64,000 nt of DNA from Larsenimonas rhizosphaerae (GTDB lineage Bacteria > Pseudomonadota > Gammaproteobacteria > Pseudomonadales > Halomonadaceae), in the NCBI RefSeq assembly GCF_023700005.1, contig NZ_JAMLJK010000001.1, positions 705,266 to 769,265 of the forward strand, in the 5' to 3' direction. Positions 37,431-48,208 of the stretch are shown piece after piece (positions within the stretch are counted from its first letter, which is position 1; each line of letters begins with the position of its first letter). The notes below the pieces were generated by a model that ran no database searches, had not been told where the DNA came from, and saw only the letters and a list, made by a program, of their open reading frames with translations. A program made the position numbers and the translations under genes.

Positions 37431-38576
37431 TCATGCCCGTAGTGTAGTCAGTGCATGCGACAGTTCAGCAAGCGCATTATCGATATCCTGCTCTCGGGTA
37501 AAGCGGCCGAAGCTGAAGCGGATCGAGGCCAGTGCATCTTCGCGAGGAACGCCGATGCCGGTCAGCACATAGGACGGGTCCACGCTTGCTGAATTGCAGG
37601 CCGAACCGGTGGAGATGGCCAGCTTGCGGAGCGCCATGATGAGTGACTCGCCCTCGACCCCCTTGAAACCGACATTGATGATGTTGGGCACACTGCCCAT
37701 CAGCGGTGAATGAACGTGAGTGCCGGTCAGTGCCGCCAGCCCCTCACGGAACCGGGCATTCAGAATGTGCAGGTGATCATGATCCCGCGCATAGTCTTCA
37801 CCGGCCAGTCTGAACGCTTCACCCATGCCGACAATCTGATGGGTAGGCAGCGTGCCCGAGCGCATGCCACGCTCATGGCCACCGCCGTGAATCAGTGGCT
37901 CGATCTGAAGCCCCCTGCGTACAAACAGGGCACCGATGCCCTTGGGTCCGTAGGCCTTGTGGGCTGACAGCGACATCATGTCCACTGGCAGATGCTGAAC
38001 ATCAATGGGAGTCTTGCCGACCGCCTGAGCCGCGTCCACGTGGAATACTGCGCCGTGGGCATGGACGATCCGGCCGATGGCCATCAGGTCGTTTTCGGTG
38101 CCCAGTTCATTGTTGACTGACATCAATGATACCAGTGTGGTATCGCTGCGCAGGGCATTTTGTACCGATTCAGGAGAGATGCGCCCTTCGTGATCCGGAG
38201 CAAGCCAGGTCACTTCGAATCCTTCAGCTTCGAGTGCCATGGCCGTATCAATCACGGCCTTGTGCTCGATGGATGAGGTCACCAGATGGTGACCCTTGTC
38301 ACGGTGGGCTCGCATGTATCCGGTCAGTGCCAGGTTATCGGCTTCTGTCGCCCCGGACGTCCATACAATTTCACGTGGATCGGCACCGATGGTATCCGCG
38401 ACCTGGCGTCGCCCGCCTTCAACGGCCTGCTCGGCGAGCCAGCCGGCCATGTGACTTCGGGAGGCGGGGTTGGCAAAGGTGCCATCCTCCGTCAGAAAGT
38501 CCATCATCAGGCGCGCTACCCTGGGGTCAACCGGGGTGGTCGCGGCGTTGTCCAGATAAATCAACGGCGCTGTCAT
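37431..38576 (-). CDS. iscS: Cysteine desulfurase IscS, without the C-terminal IscU-docking tail
   Basis: PLP enzyme that takes sulfur from cysteine. Key residues: PLP Lys207 in SLSAHKAYGPKG, His105 in SSIEHKAV, and catalytic Cys327 in TGSACNSASVDPSYVL. At 381 residues it is about 20 shorter than E. coli IscS: it ends at HALTTLRA, where the E. coli protein continues with a tail that contacts IscU. The next gene downstream is iscA, not iscU. A different member of the desulfurase family (NifS-like) is possible, but the context with iscR and iscA favours IscS. Confidence 0.92.
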   Translation of the reverse strand: MTAPLIYLDNAATTPVDPRVARLMMDFLTEDGTFANPASRSHMAGWLAEQAVEGGRRQVADTIGADPREIVWTSGATEADNLALTGYMRAHRDKGHHLVTSSIEHKAVIDTAMALEAEGFEVTWLAPDHEGRISPESVQNALRSDTTLVSLMSVNNELGTENDLMAIGRIVHAHGAVFHVDAAQAVGKTPIDVQHLPVDMMSLSAHKAYGPKGIGALFVRRGLQIEPLIHGGGHERGMRSGTLPTHQIVGMGEAFRLAGEDYARDHDHLHILNARFREGLAALTGTHVHSPLMGSVPNIINVGFKGVEGESLIMALRKLAISTGSACNSASVDPSYVLTGIGVPREDALASIRFSFGRFTREQDIDNALAELSHALTTLRA

Positions 38577-38602
38577 GAAAGGAACCCTGTGTGATAAGCC
38601 TG

Positions 38603-39070
38603 TCAGGCTGACGTGATGGTCAGTGGTTGGGGCGTGTCATCAATCTGACGCTGTGCTACCTGCTGCACCTCGCGGCGATCCAGCAGTTCTCCCAGCGTGA
38701 TGCCATCGAGAAAGTCATGGATTGCCTCGGACAAGTCGCACCACAGGTGGTGTGTCAGACAGGTGTCGCCATGATGGCAGTCGCCAAGCCCCTGACAGCG
38801 GGTCGCATCGATTGATTCGTTAACGGCATCAATAATGGCTGACACGGTAATATCGGCGGGGGCGTGGTTGAGTAGATAGCCACCGCCCGGGCCGCGGACG
38901 CTTTTGACCAGTCCCTGTCGGCGCAGCCTGGAGAACAGCTGCTCCAGGTAGGATAGGGAAATTTCCTGGCGTTTTGAAATGTCGGCGAGACTCAAGGGGC
39001 CCTGGTTCTGGCGAATCGCAAGATCCAGCATGGCCGTAACGGCGTACCGCCCTTTGGTCGTGAGACGCAT
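38603..39070 (-). CDS. iscR: IscR, Fe-S cluster-sensing Rrf2 regulator
   Basis: Represses the isc operon when holding a [2Fe-2S] cluster. N-terminal winged helix ([18 protein letters not shown]) and cluster ligands Cys92, Cys98, Cys104 and His107 are all present. 155 residues. AGGAAA precedes the start. First gene of the isc run, with a matching IscR type 1 site at its promoter. Confidence 0.96.
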   Translation of the reverse strand: MRLTTKGRYAVTAMLDLAIRQNQGPLSLADISKRQEISLSYLEQLFSRLRRQGLVKSVRGPGGGYLLNHAPADITVSAIIDAVNESIDATRCQGLGDCHHGDTCLTHHLWCDLSEAIHDFLDGITLGELLDRREVQQVAQRQIDDTPQPLTITSA

Positions 39071-39113
39071 GGCATTTCCTGTAATAACCCTGAAAAAGTC
39101 AGGTTATTGTGTT

Positions 39114-39138
39114 AATCCCGAGTGGATTAGTCAACTAT
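39114..39138 (-). promoter_or_regulatory. IscR type 1 binding site over the iscR promoter
   Basis: Reading the minus strand from 39138, ATAGTTGACT fits all ten positions of the left half of the known consensus ATASYYGACTRWWWYAGTCRRSTAT, and about 20 of 25 positions fit overall. TTGACT (39134-39129) inside it can serve as a -35, with CACAAT 17 bases later as a -10. The site overlaps the cysE stop codon. This predicts autorepression of iscR-iscS-iscA. Confidence 0.7.
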
Positions 39139-39986
39139 TTTTCGGGGGGGGATGTCGTGGACGCTTCCCCATCCGGTGGGACGTCGTGTCGAGGGGCGCA
39201 GGGATAATCAAGTTCATCCAGCACCGCGATGAAGTCTGCACGGTCAAGGTGCGGCATGTCGCCGGAACGAAAGCTGTCATCAATATGACGCAGGGCACTG
39301 CACATCTGATCCATGCGCTGATCCATGGCATGCATATGATCGAGCATGGCATGCATGGAGCGTGCTACCGGGTCCGGCATGGATTCGCCGATGCCATAGG
39401 CATCAAAGCCGAATTTGTCCTGTATGGCCTTGCGACGCACTTCATCTTCACTGGAGGGTGGATCGGTTTCCTGGCGCGTCTTGACGATGCGGCCTGGGAT
39501 GCCGACCACCGTAGCGCCCTCGGGTACATCCTTGGTCACTACCGCATTGGAGCCTACCCGACTGTTGTGACCCAGTTCGATGGGGCCCAGAATCTTGGCG
39601 CCGGCACCGACGATAACGCCATTGCCCAGTGTCGGGTGACGCTTGCCCTTGTTCCAGGTTGTCCCTCCGAGCGTTACGCCGTGATAGAGCGTGACATCAT
39701 CACCGACGCAGGCTGTCTCGCCGATCACGACACCCATGCCATGGTCGATGAAAAAACGCCGTCCGATTGTCGCTCCCGGATGAATCTCTATGCCGGTAAT
39801 CCAGCGTGCCAGCGTCGAGAGAACGCGGGCGGGCCACTTGAAGTTGCGTGTCCACATTACATGAGAAACGCGATGTGCCATGACCGCATGAAGTCCCGGA
39901 TACGTGGTTAGCACCTCAAAGGTGGTGCGGGCTGCCGGGTCGCGCGAGAACACGCTTTGAATGTCTTCCTTGAGCTGTGACAGCAT
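39135..39986 (-). CDS. cysE: Serine O-acetyltransferase, EpsC/short-N-terminus type
   Basis: Makes O-acetylserine, precursor of cysteine. 283 residues: a short helical N-terminus, then the left-handed beta-helix of hexapeptide repeats ([64 protein letters not shown]). The tail (about residues 205-283) is unusually long, with a Met/His-rich segment near residue 220 and an acidic end, function unknown. Start at 39986 has AGGA upstream. Adjacent to iscR, as in Azotobacter and Pseudomonas, tying cysteine supply to Fe-S assembly. Confidence 0.92.
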   Translation of the reverse strand: MLSQLKEDIQSVFSRDPAARTTFEVLTTYPGLHAVMAHRVSHVMWTRNFKWPARVLSTLARWITGIEIHPGATIGRRFFIDHGMGVVIGETACVGDDVTLYHGVTLGGTTWNKGKRHPTLGNGVIVGAGAKILGPIELGHNSRVGSNAVVTKDVPEGATVVGIPGRIVKTRQETDPPSSEDEVRRKAIQDKFGFDAYGIGESMPDPVARSMHAMLDHMHAMDQRMDQMCSALRHIDDSFRSGDMPHLDRADFIAVLDELDYPCAPRHDVPPDGEASTTSPPEK

Positions 39987-40011
39987 GTCGATGTTCCTGC
40001 GCAATGGCATT

Positions 40012-40779
40012 TCAGCGAGGTGGGGTAAACTTGTCAAAGGAGCTCAGCATGCCGCGAAGGATGTTGACCTCCATGTCATCAAGCCGAGTACGCATCAGCA
40101 TGCGCCGCATTCTTGCCATCAGCTGGCGGGGCATGGCGGGGTCATGAAATCCCGAACGAATCATGCTCTGTTCGAGATGCACGAACAGTCGCTCCACATC
40201 TTCCTGAGCGGCCGGGGGGCGGTCCCAGGCGACGCCGAAGTATTCACTGCCACTGTCCGCGGACGTTTCGGCGGCCAGCATGCCCTGACGGCATTCATAA
40301 CTTATGACCTGAATGGCGGCGGCCAGGTTGAGTGAGCTGTATTCCGGGTTGGCCTGGATATGCACATGCAGGTGGCAGCGCTGCAGCTCGTCATTGGTCA
40401 GCCCGGAGTCCTCGCGACCGAACAGGATGGCCACTCGACCCTGTGGCTCGCCTTCGTCACGCATGATTTCACGCGGAAGCCGTGTTGACAGCTCGCGAGG
40501 GGAAATCATGGGCCAGGGGAGCGTTCGCGAACGGGCGCTGCAGCCCACCACCAGGGTGCAGTCGCCGATGGCATCATCAAGATTATCCAGCGTGCGGCTC
40601 TGGTGCAGGATATCTTCGGCCCCCGATGAGCGAGCGATGGCTTCACCTTCAACGGGTTCACAGCGGGGATTGACGAAAACCAGGTCACTCAGCCCCATGG
40701 TCTTCATGGCGCGGGCGGCACCACCGGCGTTGCCGGGATGGCTGGTTCCCAGCAGAATTATGCGAATACGATCAAGCAT
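40012..40779 (-). CDS. trmJ: tRNA (cytidine/uridine-2'-O-)-methyltransferase TrmJ
   Basis: SPOUT-class methyltransferase for ribose 2'-O at tRNA position 32. Motifs: [23 protein letters not shown], the SAM-knot [13 protein letters not shown], and [12 protein letters not shown] near the C-terminus. 255 residues. The order suhB / trmJ-cysE-iscR is conserved in gammaproteobacteria. Confidence 0.95.
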   Translation of the reverse strand: MLDRIRIILLGTSHPGNAGGAARAMKTMGLSDLVFVNPRCEPVEGEAIARSSGAEDILHQSRTLDNLDDAIGDCTLVVGCSARSRTLPWPMISPRELSTRLPREIMRDEGEPQGRVAILFGREDSGLTNDELQRCHLHVHIQANPEYSSLNLAAAIQVISYECRQGMLAAETSADSGSEYFGVAWDRPPAAQEDVERLFVHLEQSMIRSGFHDPAMPRQLMARMRRMLMRTRLDDMEVNILRGMLSSFDKFTPPR

Positions 40780-40951
40780 GGTGTCAGGCTACCATTGGCG
40801 TGCTGTAAAAAGGAGGCATTCTAGCATGGTCAACGCCGCCTGACCGCGCATCGCGTATCTATTGCACCGAGACATGCTCGCCGTAGAGCGCTTTTTTTGA
40901 TAGAATCGCCGGGTTCTTTAACATCCTGTTTTCACCGCTCAAGGCCTGATC

Positions 40952-41755
40952 ATGCACCCTATGGTCCAATTCGCGTTGCGCGCACTGCGCGGCGCATCTG
41001 AACAGCTTAATCGTGTCCGGGACCGCCTGGACATTGCTCGTGAAACCCAGTCCGAGGATACGCTCCTCGCCGACACGGCCCGTTTCATCGAAGAACAGAT
41101 TGCCCGGCAGTTTGCCAAGGGCTATCCGCTGCACGGTATCAGTGGTCGCTATATTCCCTGGAAGGATGGTGAAGGCGAAGGCGCTGACTACCATTGGAAG
41201 ATCGATCTTTTCCACGGGTATGAAAACCTGTCGATCAACGCGACCGGTTGTGCCATTTCCATGGTGTGCCTGTTCAAGGGGCGCCCGGAACATGCCGTCA
41301 TTATCAGCCCGTTTACCGATGACGAATACATCACCAGTCGTGGTCGTGGTGCTCACTACAACGGCAAGCGGATGCGAGTAAGCAACGCCGTCTCCACCGA
41401 TAATGCGCGAATTGCGCTGGGTCTGCCGGAAATGCGTGTGCGTCAGCGCTATTTCCCGGATTACATGGTCATGACTCAGCGCCTTGGTGCGCAGGCATCG
41501 GTTATTCGTACCCTTGGTTGTCCGATCCTTGATATTGCCGAAGTCTCTTCCGGTCGCGTGGATGCTGCCATCGTGCAGGGAATCGACGAGCAGGAACTGG
41601 CCATCGGTCAGCTGATGCTCAAGGAGTCCGGTGCACTGATTGGTGCTCCGAACGGTGCTCCACAGGTTGAAGTGGATGGTGCCCTGATGGCTTCCGGTGC
41701 GCGGCTCTACAAGCAGCTGGTCAGACAGATTCAGCCGCACCTGATCCGTACCTGA
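40952..41755 (+). CDS. suhB: SuhB, inositol-1-monophosphatase family protein
   Basis: Mg-dependent inositol phosphatase fold; in E. coli SuhB is also part of the rRNA antitermination complex. The 267-residue protein has WKIDLFHGYENL in place of the usual DPIDGTxN motif: the conserved Asp of WKIDP aligns but the next residues read LFHGYENL, so the metal site deserves attention. The second motif GCPILDIAEVSSGRVDAAI is present but with changes. Divergent from trmJ, as usual. I call it SuhB on context and overall similarity. Confidence 0.9.
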   Translation: MHPMVQFALRALRGASEQLNRVRDRLDIARETQSEDTLLADTARFIEEQIARQFAKGYPLHGISGRYIPWKDGEGEGADYHWKIDLFHGYENLSINATGCAISMVCLFKGRPEHAVIISPFTDDEYITSRGRGAHYNGKRMRVSNAVSTDNARIALGLPEMRVRQRYFPDYMVMTQRLGAQASVIRTLGCPILDIAEVSSGRVDAAIVQGIDEQELAIGQLMLKESGALIGAPNGAPQVEVDGALMASGARLYKQLVRQIQPHLIRT

Positions 41756-41766
41756 GCGGATATGAC

Positions 41767-41800
41767 ACAAAAAAGCCCGGCCAATTGGCCGGGCTTTTTT
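41767..41800. terminator. Bidirectional terminator between suhB and secF
   Basis: AAAAAAGCCCGGCC, AATT loop, GGCCGGGCTTTTTT: a 14-base symmetrical hairpin with A- and T-runs, 12 bases past suhB. Confidence 0.9.
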
Positions 41801-41908
41801 GTGTCTGTTTCCTGGTCTCGCAGGACGCTGGAGGGGGAAAGCGGCGTACGCCCTGCCGACATGGAAAGACATGTCGGCAGGGCCATGAGCCTGTCAGTGG
41901 CTTTTCAG

Positions 41909-42814
41909 TCAGGGCAGCTCGTCGTCGACGGCTTCCTTCTTGGCAGGAATCAGGTCTTCGCGCTGCAGCTTGAAAACCAGAAGCAGGGCAGATGCCACGT
42001 ATACTGACGAGAAGGTACCCAGTACGACACCAATGATCAGCGCCAGCGAGAAGTTGTGGATCATGTCCCCGCCAAGGAAATACAGCGCCAGCAGTACCAG
42101 CAGGGTTGTGCCCGAGGTCGAAAGGGTACGTGCCAGGGTCTGATTGATGGCGTTGTTGAAGATCCTTGGCATATCGCTGGTCTGGGATTTGCGGATGTTC
42201 TCGCGAATCCTGTCGTAAACGATAATGGTGTCATTGAGCGAGTAACCAATGACCGCCAGCACGGCTGCCAGCACTGTCAGGTCAAACTCGATCTTGAACA
42301 GAGAGAACACGCCGAGCAGGATGATGACGTCATGCCCCAGTGACAGCAGTGCGCCAAGGGCAAACTTGTACTGAAACCGAAAGGCAACATACAGGGCGAC
42401 GACACCCAGGGCGACCAGCATGCCGAGGCCGCTCTGGTCGCGGAGCTGGTCACCGACCTGCGCACCGACAAATTCGGCGCGTACCAGACTGACCGGGTTG
42501 TCAGCATTGTTCAGGGCACTGGTTACACTGTCTCCGACGCTCTGGTCATACTTCTGCTGAAGGCGCACCAGGATGTCGTTGGCCTCCCCGAAGGTCTGCA
42601 CCGAAAAATCCTGATAGCCCGCCGTAGACAGTGACTGCCGAACCACATCGAGTTCAGGTGCCTTGTCGTAGCTGACTTCCACCAGTGTGCCACCGGTAAA
42701 ATCCAGCCCCAGATTAAGGTGCTGAACTGCCAAAGTGCCAATGGCGACCAGCGTGAGCAGGATGGAGACGACAAAGGCCGCCACCCGTTTGCCCATGAAA
42801 TCGAAACTTGTCAT
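41909..42814 (-). CDS. secF: SecF, protein translocase accessory subunit
   Basis: With SecD uses proton motive force to help release secreted proteins. 301 residues, six TM helices, a first periplasmic domain with LNLGLDFTGGTLVEV, and the FRFQYKFALGALLSLGHDV and GYSLNDTIIVYDRIREN motifs of the RND-like core. GAGGAG precedes the start. Ten bases separate it from secD. Confidence 0.96.
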   Translation of the reverse strand: MTSFDFMGKRVAAFVVSILLTLVAIGTLAVQHLNLGLDFTGGTLVEVSYDKAPELDVVRQSLSTAGYQDFSVQTFGEANDILVRLQQKYDQSVGDSVTSALNNADNPVSLVRAEFVGAQVGDQLRDQSGLGMLVALGVVALYVAFRFQYKFALGALLSLGHDVIILLGVFSLFKIEFDLTVLAAVLAVIGYSLNDTIIVYDRIRENIRKSQTSDMPRIFNNAINQTLARTLSTSGTTLLVLLALYFLGGDMIHNFSLALIIGVVLGTFSSVYVASALLLVFKLQREDLIPAKKEAVDDELP

Positions 42815-42824
42815 TACCGTCTCC

Positions 42825-44675
42825 TCAAATCCAGAGTTTTTTCAGCGACTTTCCGCCGATCGTGAGGTTGGTAATGGCACGACTCACCATGATGCCGGTA
42901 AACATCGAGGTCAGAATGCCCAGTGACAACGTGACCGCAAACCCTTTTACGGGCCCGGTGCCGATCGAGAACAAAATCAGCGCTACCAGCAGGGTGGTGA
43001 TGTTGGCGTCAAGAATCGAAGTGAAGGCGCGCTCATAGCCGGCGTGAATGGCCTGTTGAGGGCTCATGCCGTTTCGCAGTTCCTCTCTGATGCGCTCGTA
43101 AATCAGTACGTTGGCATCCACCGCCATCCCGAGGGTCAGCACGATACCGGCAATACCCGGCAGCGTCAGTGTTGCTCCCAGCAGGGACATGGCAGCAATC
43201 AGCAGGCTCAGGTTGATGGCCAGGGATGTATTGGCAATCAGGCCAAAGGCCTTGTAGCGCAGGAGCATGAACAGGACGACCAGTACCAGGCCTACCTCGA
43301 CCGACAGAACACCCCGGTTGATGTTTTCCTGCCCAAGGCTTGGCCCGATGGTACGTTCCTGCGCAAAGTAGATAGGTGCAGCCAGCGAGCCGGAACGCAA
43401 CAGCAGCGACAGTTCAGAGGCTTCCGTTGGAGAGTCAAGTCCGGTAATGCGGAAGCGGTTGCCCAGCGCACTCTGGATGGTTGCCAGACTGATGATGCCC
43501 TTTTCGGTATACGGCGTGCGCTTTTCGACCTGCTTGCCGTTTTCCATCACCGTGCGAGTACGGCTCTTGTGCTCGATATAGAGCACGGCCATGTTCTTGC
43601 CGATGTTCGAGCGAGTGGCGCGATTCATCTTTGAGCCGCCCGGGCCATCCAGATTGATGTTGACCTGAGGCTGGCCATTCTGATCAAAGCCCTGGCTGGC
43701 GCTGGACACGCTGTCACCCGTGATGATGACATCATTGGACAGGTTGGCCTTGCGCGAGGGGTCGTTCCGGAAGCCAAACGTTTCCACTTCACTGGCCTGA
43801 GCATCCGCCGGGGCTTCAAGGCGAAACTCCAGGTTGGCTGTTGCACCCACCACGCGCTTGGCGGCTGCCGTGTCCTGAACGCCGGGCAACTCAACCACGA
43901 TGCGGCTTGGTCCCTGACGTTGTACCAGAGGCTCGGATACGCCCAGCTCGTTGACACGGTTTCGGATGGTGGTCAGGTTCTGCTTGACCGCGTAATCCTG
44001 GATATCGGTCACGGCCTTGTCCGTCAGCGTCATGACCAGCTGGTGCTCACGCCCCTGTTGCCGTGTCGTGAATTCGAACTGATTGTACTGGGAGCGCAGT
44101 TCGCCTTCGGCTTTTTCCAGCTCGCCTTCATTGAGGAACGAGAAGGTGATGGCCCGGTCGCGAACGCTGTTGTCGCGGTAGCGAATGCGTTCATCACGCA
44201 GGGTTTCACGCATGGCACTGGCATCAACATTCATGCGCTGAGTGACAGCGGCATCCATGTCGACTTCCAGCAGAAAGTGAACACCGCCACGCAGGTCCAG
44301 TCCGAGCTTCATGGGCTTGGCACCAATGGCGCGAAGCCAGTCCGGCGTGGAGTCTGCCAGGTTCAGGGCAACCACATAGCCTTCACCAAGCGCATCGGTG
44401 ACAACGCTTCTGGCCGAAAGCTGCTGGTTTGCATGTTCAAGGCGAATCAGGGCGCTACCCTGGTTGATCTCGGTGGCCTTGACGTCGATACCGGCCTGCT
44501 CAAGCGCACTGGTGGCCTGACTTATATTCTGCTGACTGATGGCCTTGACGCCGCGTTCGCCGCTGATCTGGATGGCCGGGTCTTCCGGGTACAGGTTGGG
44601 CAGGGCATAGATAAAGCCCACGGCAAGCACAAGAAGTACAATCAGGTACTTCCAGATGGGATAACGGTTGAGCAT
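42825..44675 (-). CDS. secD: SecD, protein translocase accessory subunit
   Basis: Partner of SecF; 616 residues. TM1 at about residues 8-26, large periplasmic P1 domain with LGLDLRGGVHFLLEVD, then five TM helices including VDANVLIYERIREELRNG. Transcribed with yajC upstream and secF downstream, the standard queA-tgt-yajC-secD-secF order. Confidence 0.97.
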   Translation of the reverse strand: MLNRYPIWKYLIVLLVLAVGFIYALPNLYPEDPAIQISGERGVKAISQQNISQATSALEQAGIDVKATEINQGSALIRLEHANQQLSARSVVTDALGEGYVVALNLADSTPDWLRAIGAKPMKLGLDLRGGVHFLLEVDMDAAVTQRMNVDASAMRETLRDERIRYRDNSVRDRAITFSFLNEGELEKAEGELRSQYNQFEFTTRQQGREHQLVMTLTDKAVTDIQDYAVKQNLTTIRNRVNELGVSEPLVQRQGPSRIVVELPGVQDTAAAKRVVGATANLEFRLEAPADAQASEVETFGFRNDPSRKANLSNDVIITGDSVSSASQGFDQNGQPQVNINLDGPGGSKMNRATRSNIGKNMAVLYIEHKSRTRTVMENGKQVEKRTPYTEKGIISLATIQSALGNRFRITGLDSPTEASELSLLLRSGSLAAPIYFAQERTIGPSLGQENINRGVLSVEVGLVLVVLFMLLRYKAFGLIANTSLAINLSLLIAAMSLLGATLTLPGIAGIVLTLGMAVDANVLIYERIREELRNGMSPQQAIHAGYERAFTSILDANITTLLVALILFSIGTGPVKGFAVTLSLGILTSMFTGIMVSRAITNLTIGGKSLKKLWI

Positions 44676-44709
44676 CGGGGCTCTGTCCTGGTTGCTGACG
44701 GATCGAGGA

Positions 44710-44728
44710 GGGCCGGCATGACCGGCCC
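44710..44728 (-). other. GC-rich hairpin between yajC and secD
   Basis: GGGCCGG, five-base loop, CCGGCCC, located 7 bases past the yajC stop on the minus strand with no T-run. It could protect mRNA ends or reduce read-through into secD. Confidence 0.35.
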
Positions 44729-44735
44729 TTCAGGC

Positions 44736-45074
44736 TTACAGAGACTTGAGGGTGCCCTTGGGCAGGACCGCAGCGACGGCGTTCTTCTGAACGTTGACTT
44801 CAACGCCTTCGGAAACTTCCAGAGTTAGAAACTCTTCGCCTACCTTGTTGACACGACCTACCATGCCTCCGCCGATTACGATCTCATCACCCTTGGAAAG
44901 TTCGGTAATGAGTTTCTTGTGCTGCTTGGCCCGCTTTGACTGGGGGCGCCACAGCAGGAAATAGAAAATCAGCACGAAACCGACCAGCATAACGATCTGG
45001 CCGATGGCGCCCGCGCCGCCGGCGCCCGCGCCGCCGTCGGCCGCCTGAGCTGTGGAGATCAGGTAGTCCAGCAT
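44736..45074 (-). CDS. yajC: YajC, preprotein translocase subunit
   Basis: Small single-span membrane protein that associates with SecDF. 112 residues: a Gly/Ala-rich start, one TM helix (IGQIVMLVGFVLIFYFLLWRP, cut at about residue 43), then the conserved QSKRAKQHKKLI and GDEIVIGGGMVGRV. AGAGGAC precedes the ATG. Confidence 0.95.
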   Translation of the reverse strand: MLDYLISTAQAADGGAGAGGAGAIGQIVMLVGFVLIFYFLLWRPQSKRAKQHKKLITELSKGDEIVIGGGMVGRVNKVGEEFLTLEVSEGVEVNVQKNAVAAVLPKGTLKSL

Positions 45075-45150
45075 GGAAAGTCCTCTTCAAGAGCATGGTG
45101 AAACAGGGGCCGACCAGTGTCGGGCCCGCAGTTGGAACGTCGCGCCGGCT

Positions 45151-47335
<2,185 letters not shown>

Positions 47336-47402
47336 GAAAGGCCTGTGCATCATCCGGCATTAAAAAGGAGGGCCATGATACCTGCCTCTCGCGCGCAAGT
47401 CA

Positions 47403-47430
47403 TTGACGCGGGGCTCAATGCCCGTATAAT
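47403..47430 (+). promoter_or_regulatory. Promoter of tRNA-Leu
   Basis: TTGACG (47403-47408), 16 bases, then a perfect TATAAT (47425-47430), ending 17 bases before the mature tRNA. Strong sigma-70 type with a GC-rich stretch after the -10, as in stable-RNA promoters. Confidence 0.8.
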
Positions 47431-47447
47431 ACGCTCCGTCCTCATAT

Positions 47448-47534
47448 GCCGGAGTGGCGAAATTGGTAGACGCAGGGGATTCAAAATCCCCCGGGCTAAC
47501 CCCCGTGTCGGTTCGAGTCCGACCTCCGGTACCA
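47448..47534 (+). tRNA. tRNA-Leu (anticodon CAA)
   Basis: An 87-base sequence folding as a class II tRNA. Acceptor stem GCCGGAG/CTCCGGT, D-loop with TTGGTAGAC, anticodon stem GGGGA/TCCCC around loop TTCAAAA giving anticodon CAA at 47482-47484, a long variable arm, T-arm GTCGG-TTCGAGT-CCGAC and an encoded CCA. Reads UUG codons. It stands alone and marks the left border of an AT-richer accessory segment. Confidence 0.96.
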
Positions 47535-47545
47535 GATATGAATCT

Positions 47546-47573
47546 GAAAAATCGCCATCAAGGCGATTTTTTT
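47546..47573 (+). terminator. Terminator after tRNA-Leu
   Basis: AAAAATCGCC, short ATCAA loop, GGCGATTTTTTT beginning 12 bases after the CCA end. Confidence 0.88.
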
Positions 47574-48208
47574 GTTTCAGGCTGCCAGTGCAGATTCCCT
47601 GCCAGCTTGTTGGCCTTGCCTCTCAAGCGATAACGCTCCCCTTGTTTGAATATTCTCGATCCGCTGCCCTGCAGACCGCTCGGTGTCGCAGGATTATTGC
47701 GTCCCTCGCGCCGGGTCACTGCCTGTATTTAATGCGCTGATCGTTGGCACGAGAGTGCGATAAAGTCATGCCGCTGTGCGTATTAGCCTCGATATATCAA
47801 CGGGCTTTCCATATACTTCGCACGCAACTATTAATCCTGCTTATCTAATATCCTTTTGTGTGATTTTTGGATATGCCTCTTCAGATGCGATCAATTTCTA
47901 CATTTATCCTGGCGAGCACCTCAGTCGACAGGGATGCGGGCTTATATCGATGTGTATATGGGTTTTTCTTATATGAATGAGTGCGCTGATACCTTTTTCA
48001 TGCCCAAGATGTTGAATAAAAAGATAAACATGCAGCAAGGGTCAATCGATCTTTTTTGAAAGGCTGTTTTCCATAACATATTTTCAAAAAAAAATCCTGG
48101 CGATATCGGGTGTTTATTTTCTAATACTTTGAACTCAGTCTTTTATTGTATTGCTCCAATGCGTCATTTCTTTAGAATAAGTTATGCTTCAGGTTCAGGG
48201 AAAATACC
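47574..48208. other. AT-rich intergenic region between tRNA-Leu and the acyltransferase
   Basis: About 635 bases with no supported gene. The composition changes from GC-rich to AT-rich at about 47.76 kb. Short open frames (for example at 47776-47976) show neither a ribosome site nor protein-like composition. The last 100 bases hold A/T runs fit for the promoter of the gene at 48209. Confidence 0.6.

Noticed and set aside
40859..41872. A 337-codon open frame antisense to suhB
   Set aside because: It covers the whole suhB gene and the terminator at 41767-41800; no protein-like features.
47776..47976. Short open frames after tRNA-Leu
   Set aside because: No ribosome site and no recognisable sequence; AT-rich spacer gives random frames.
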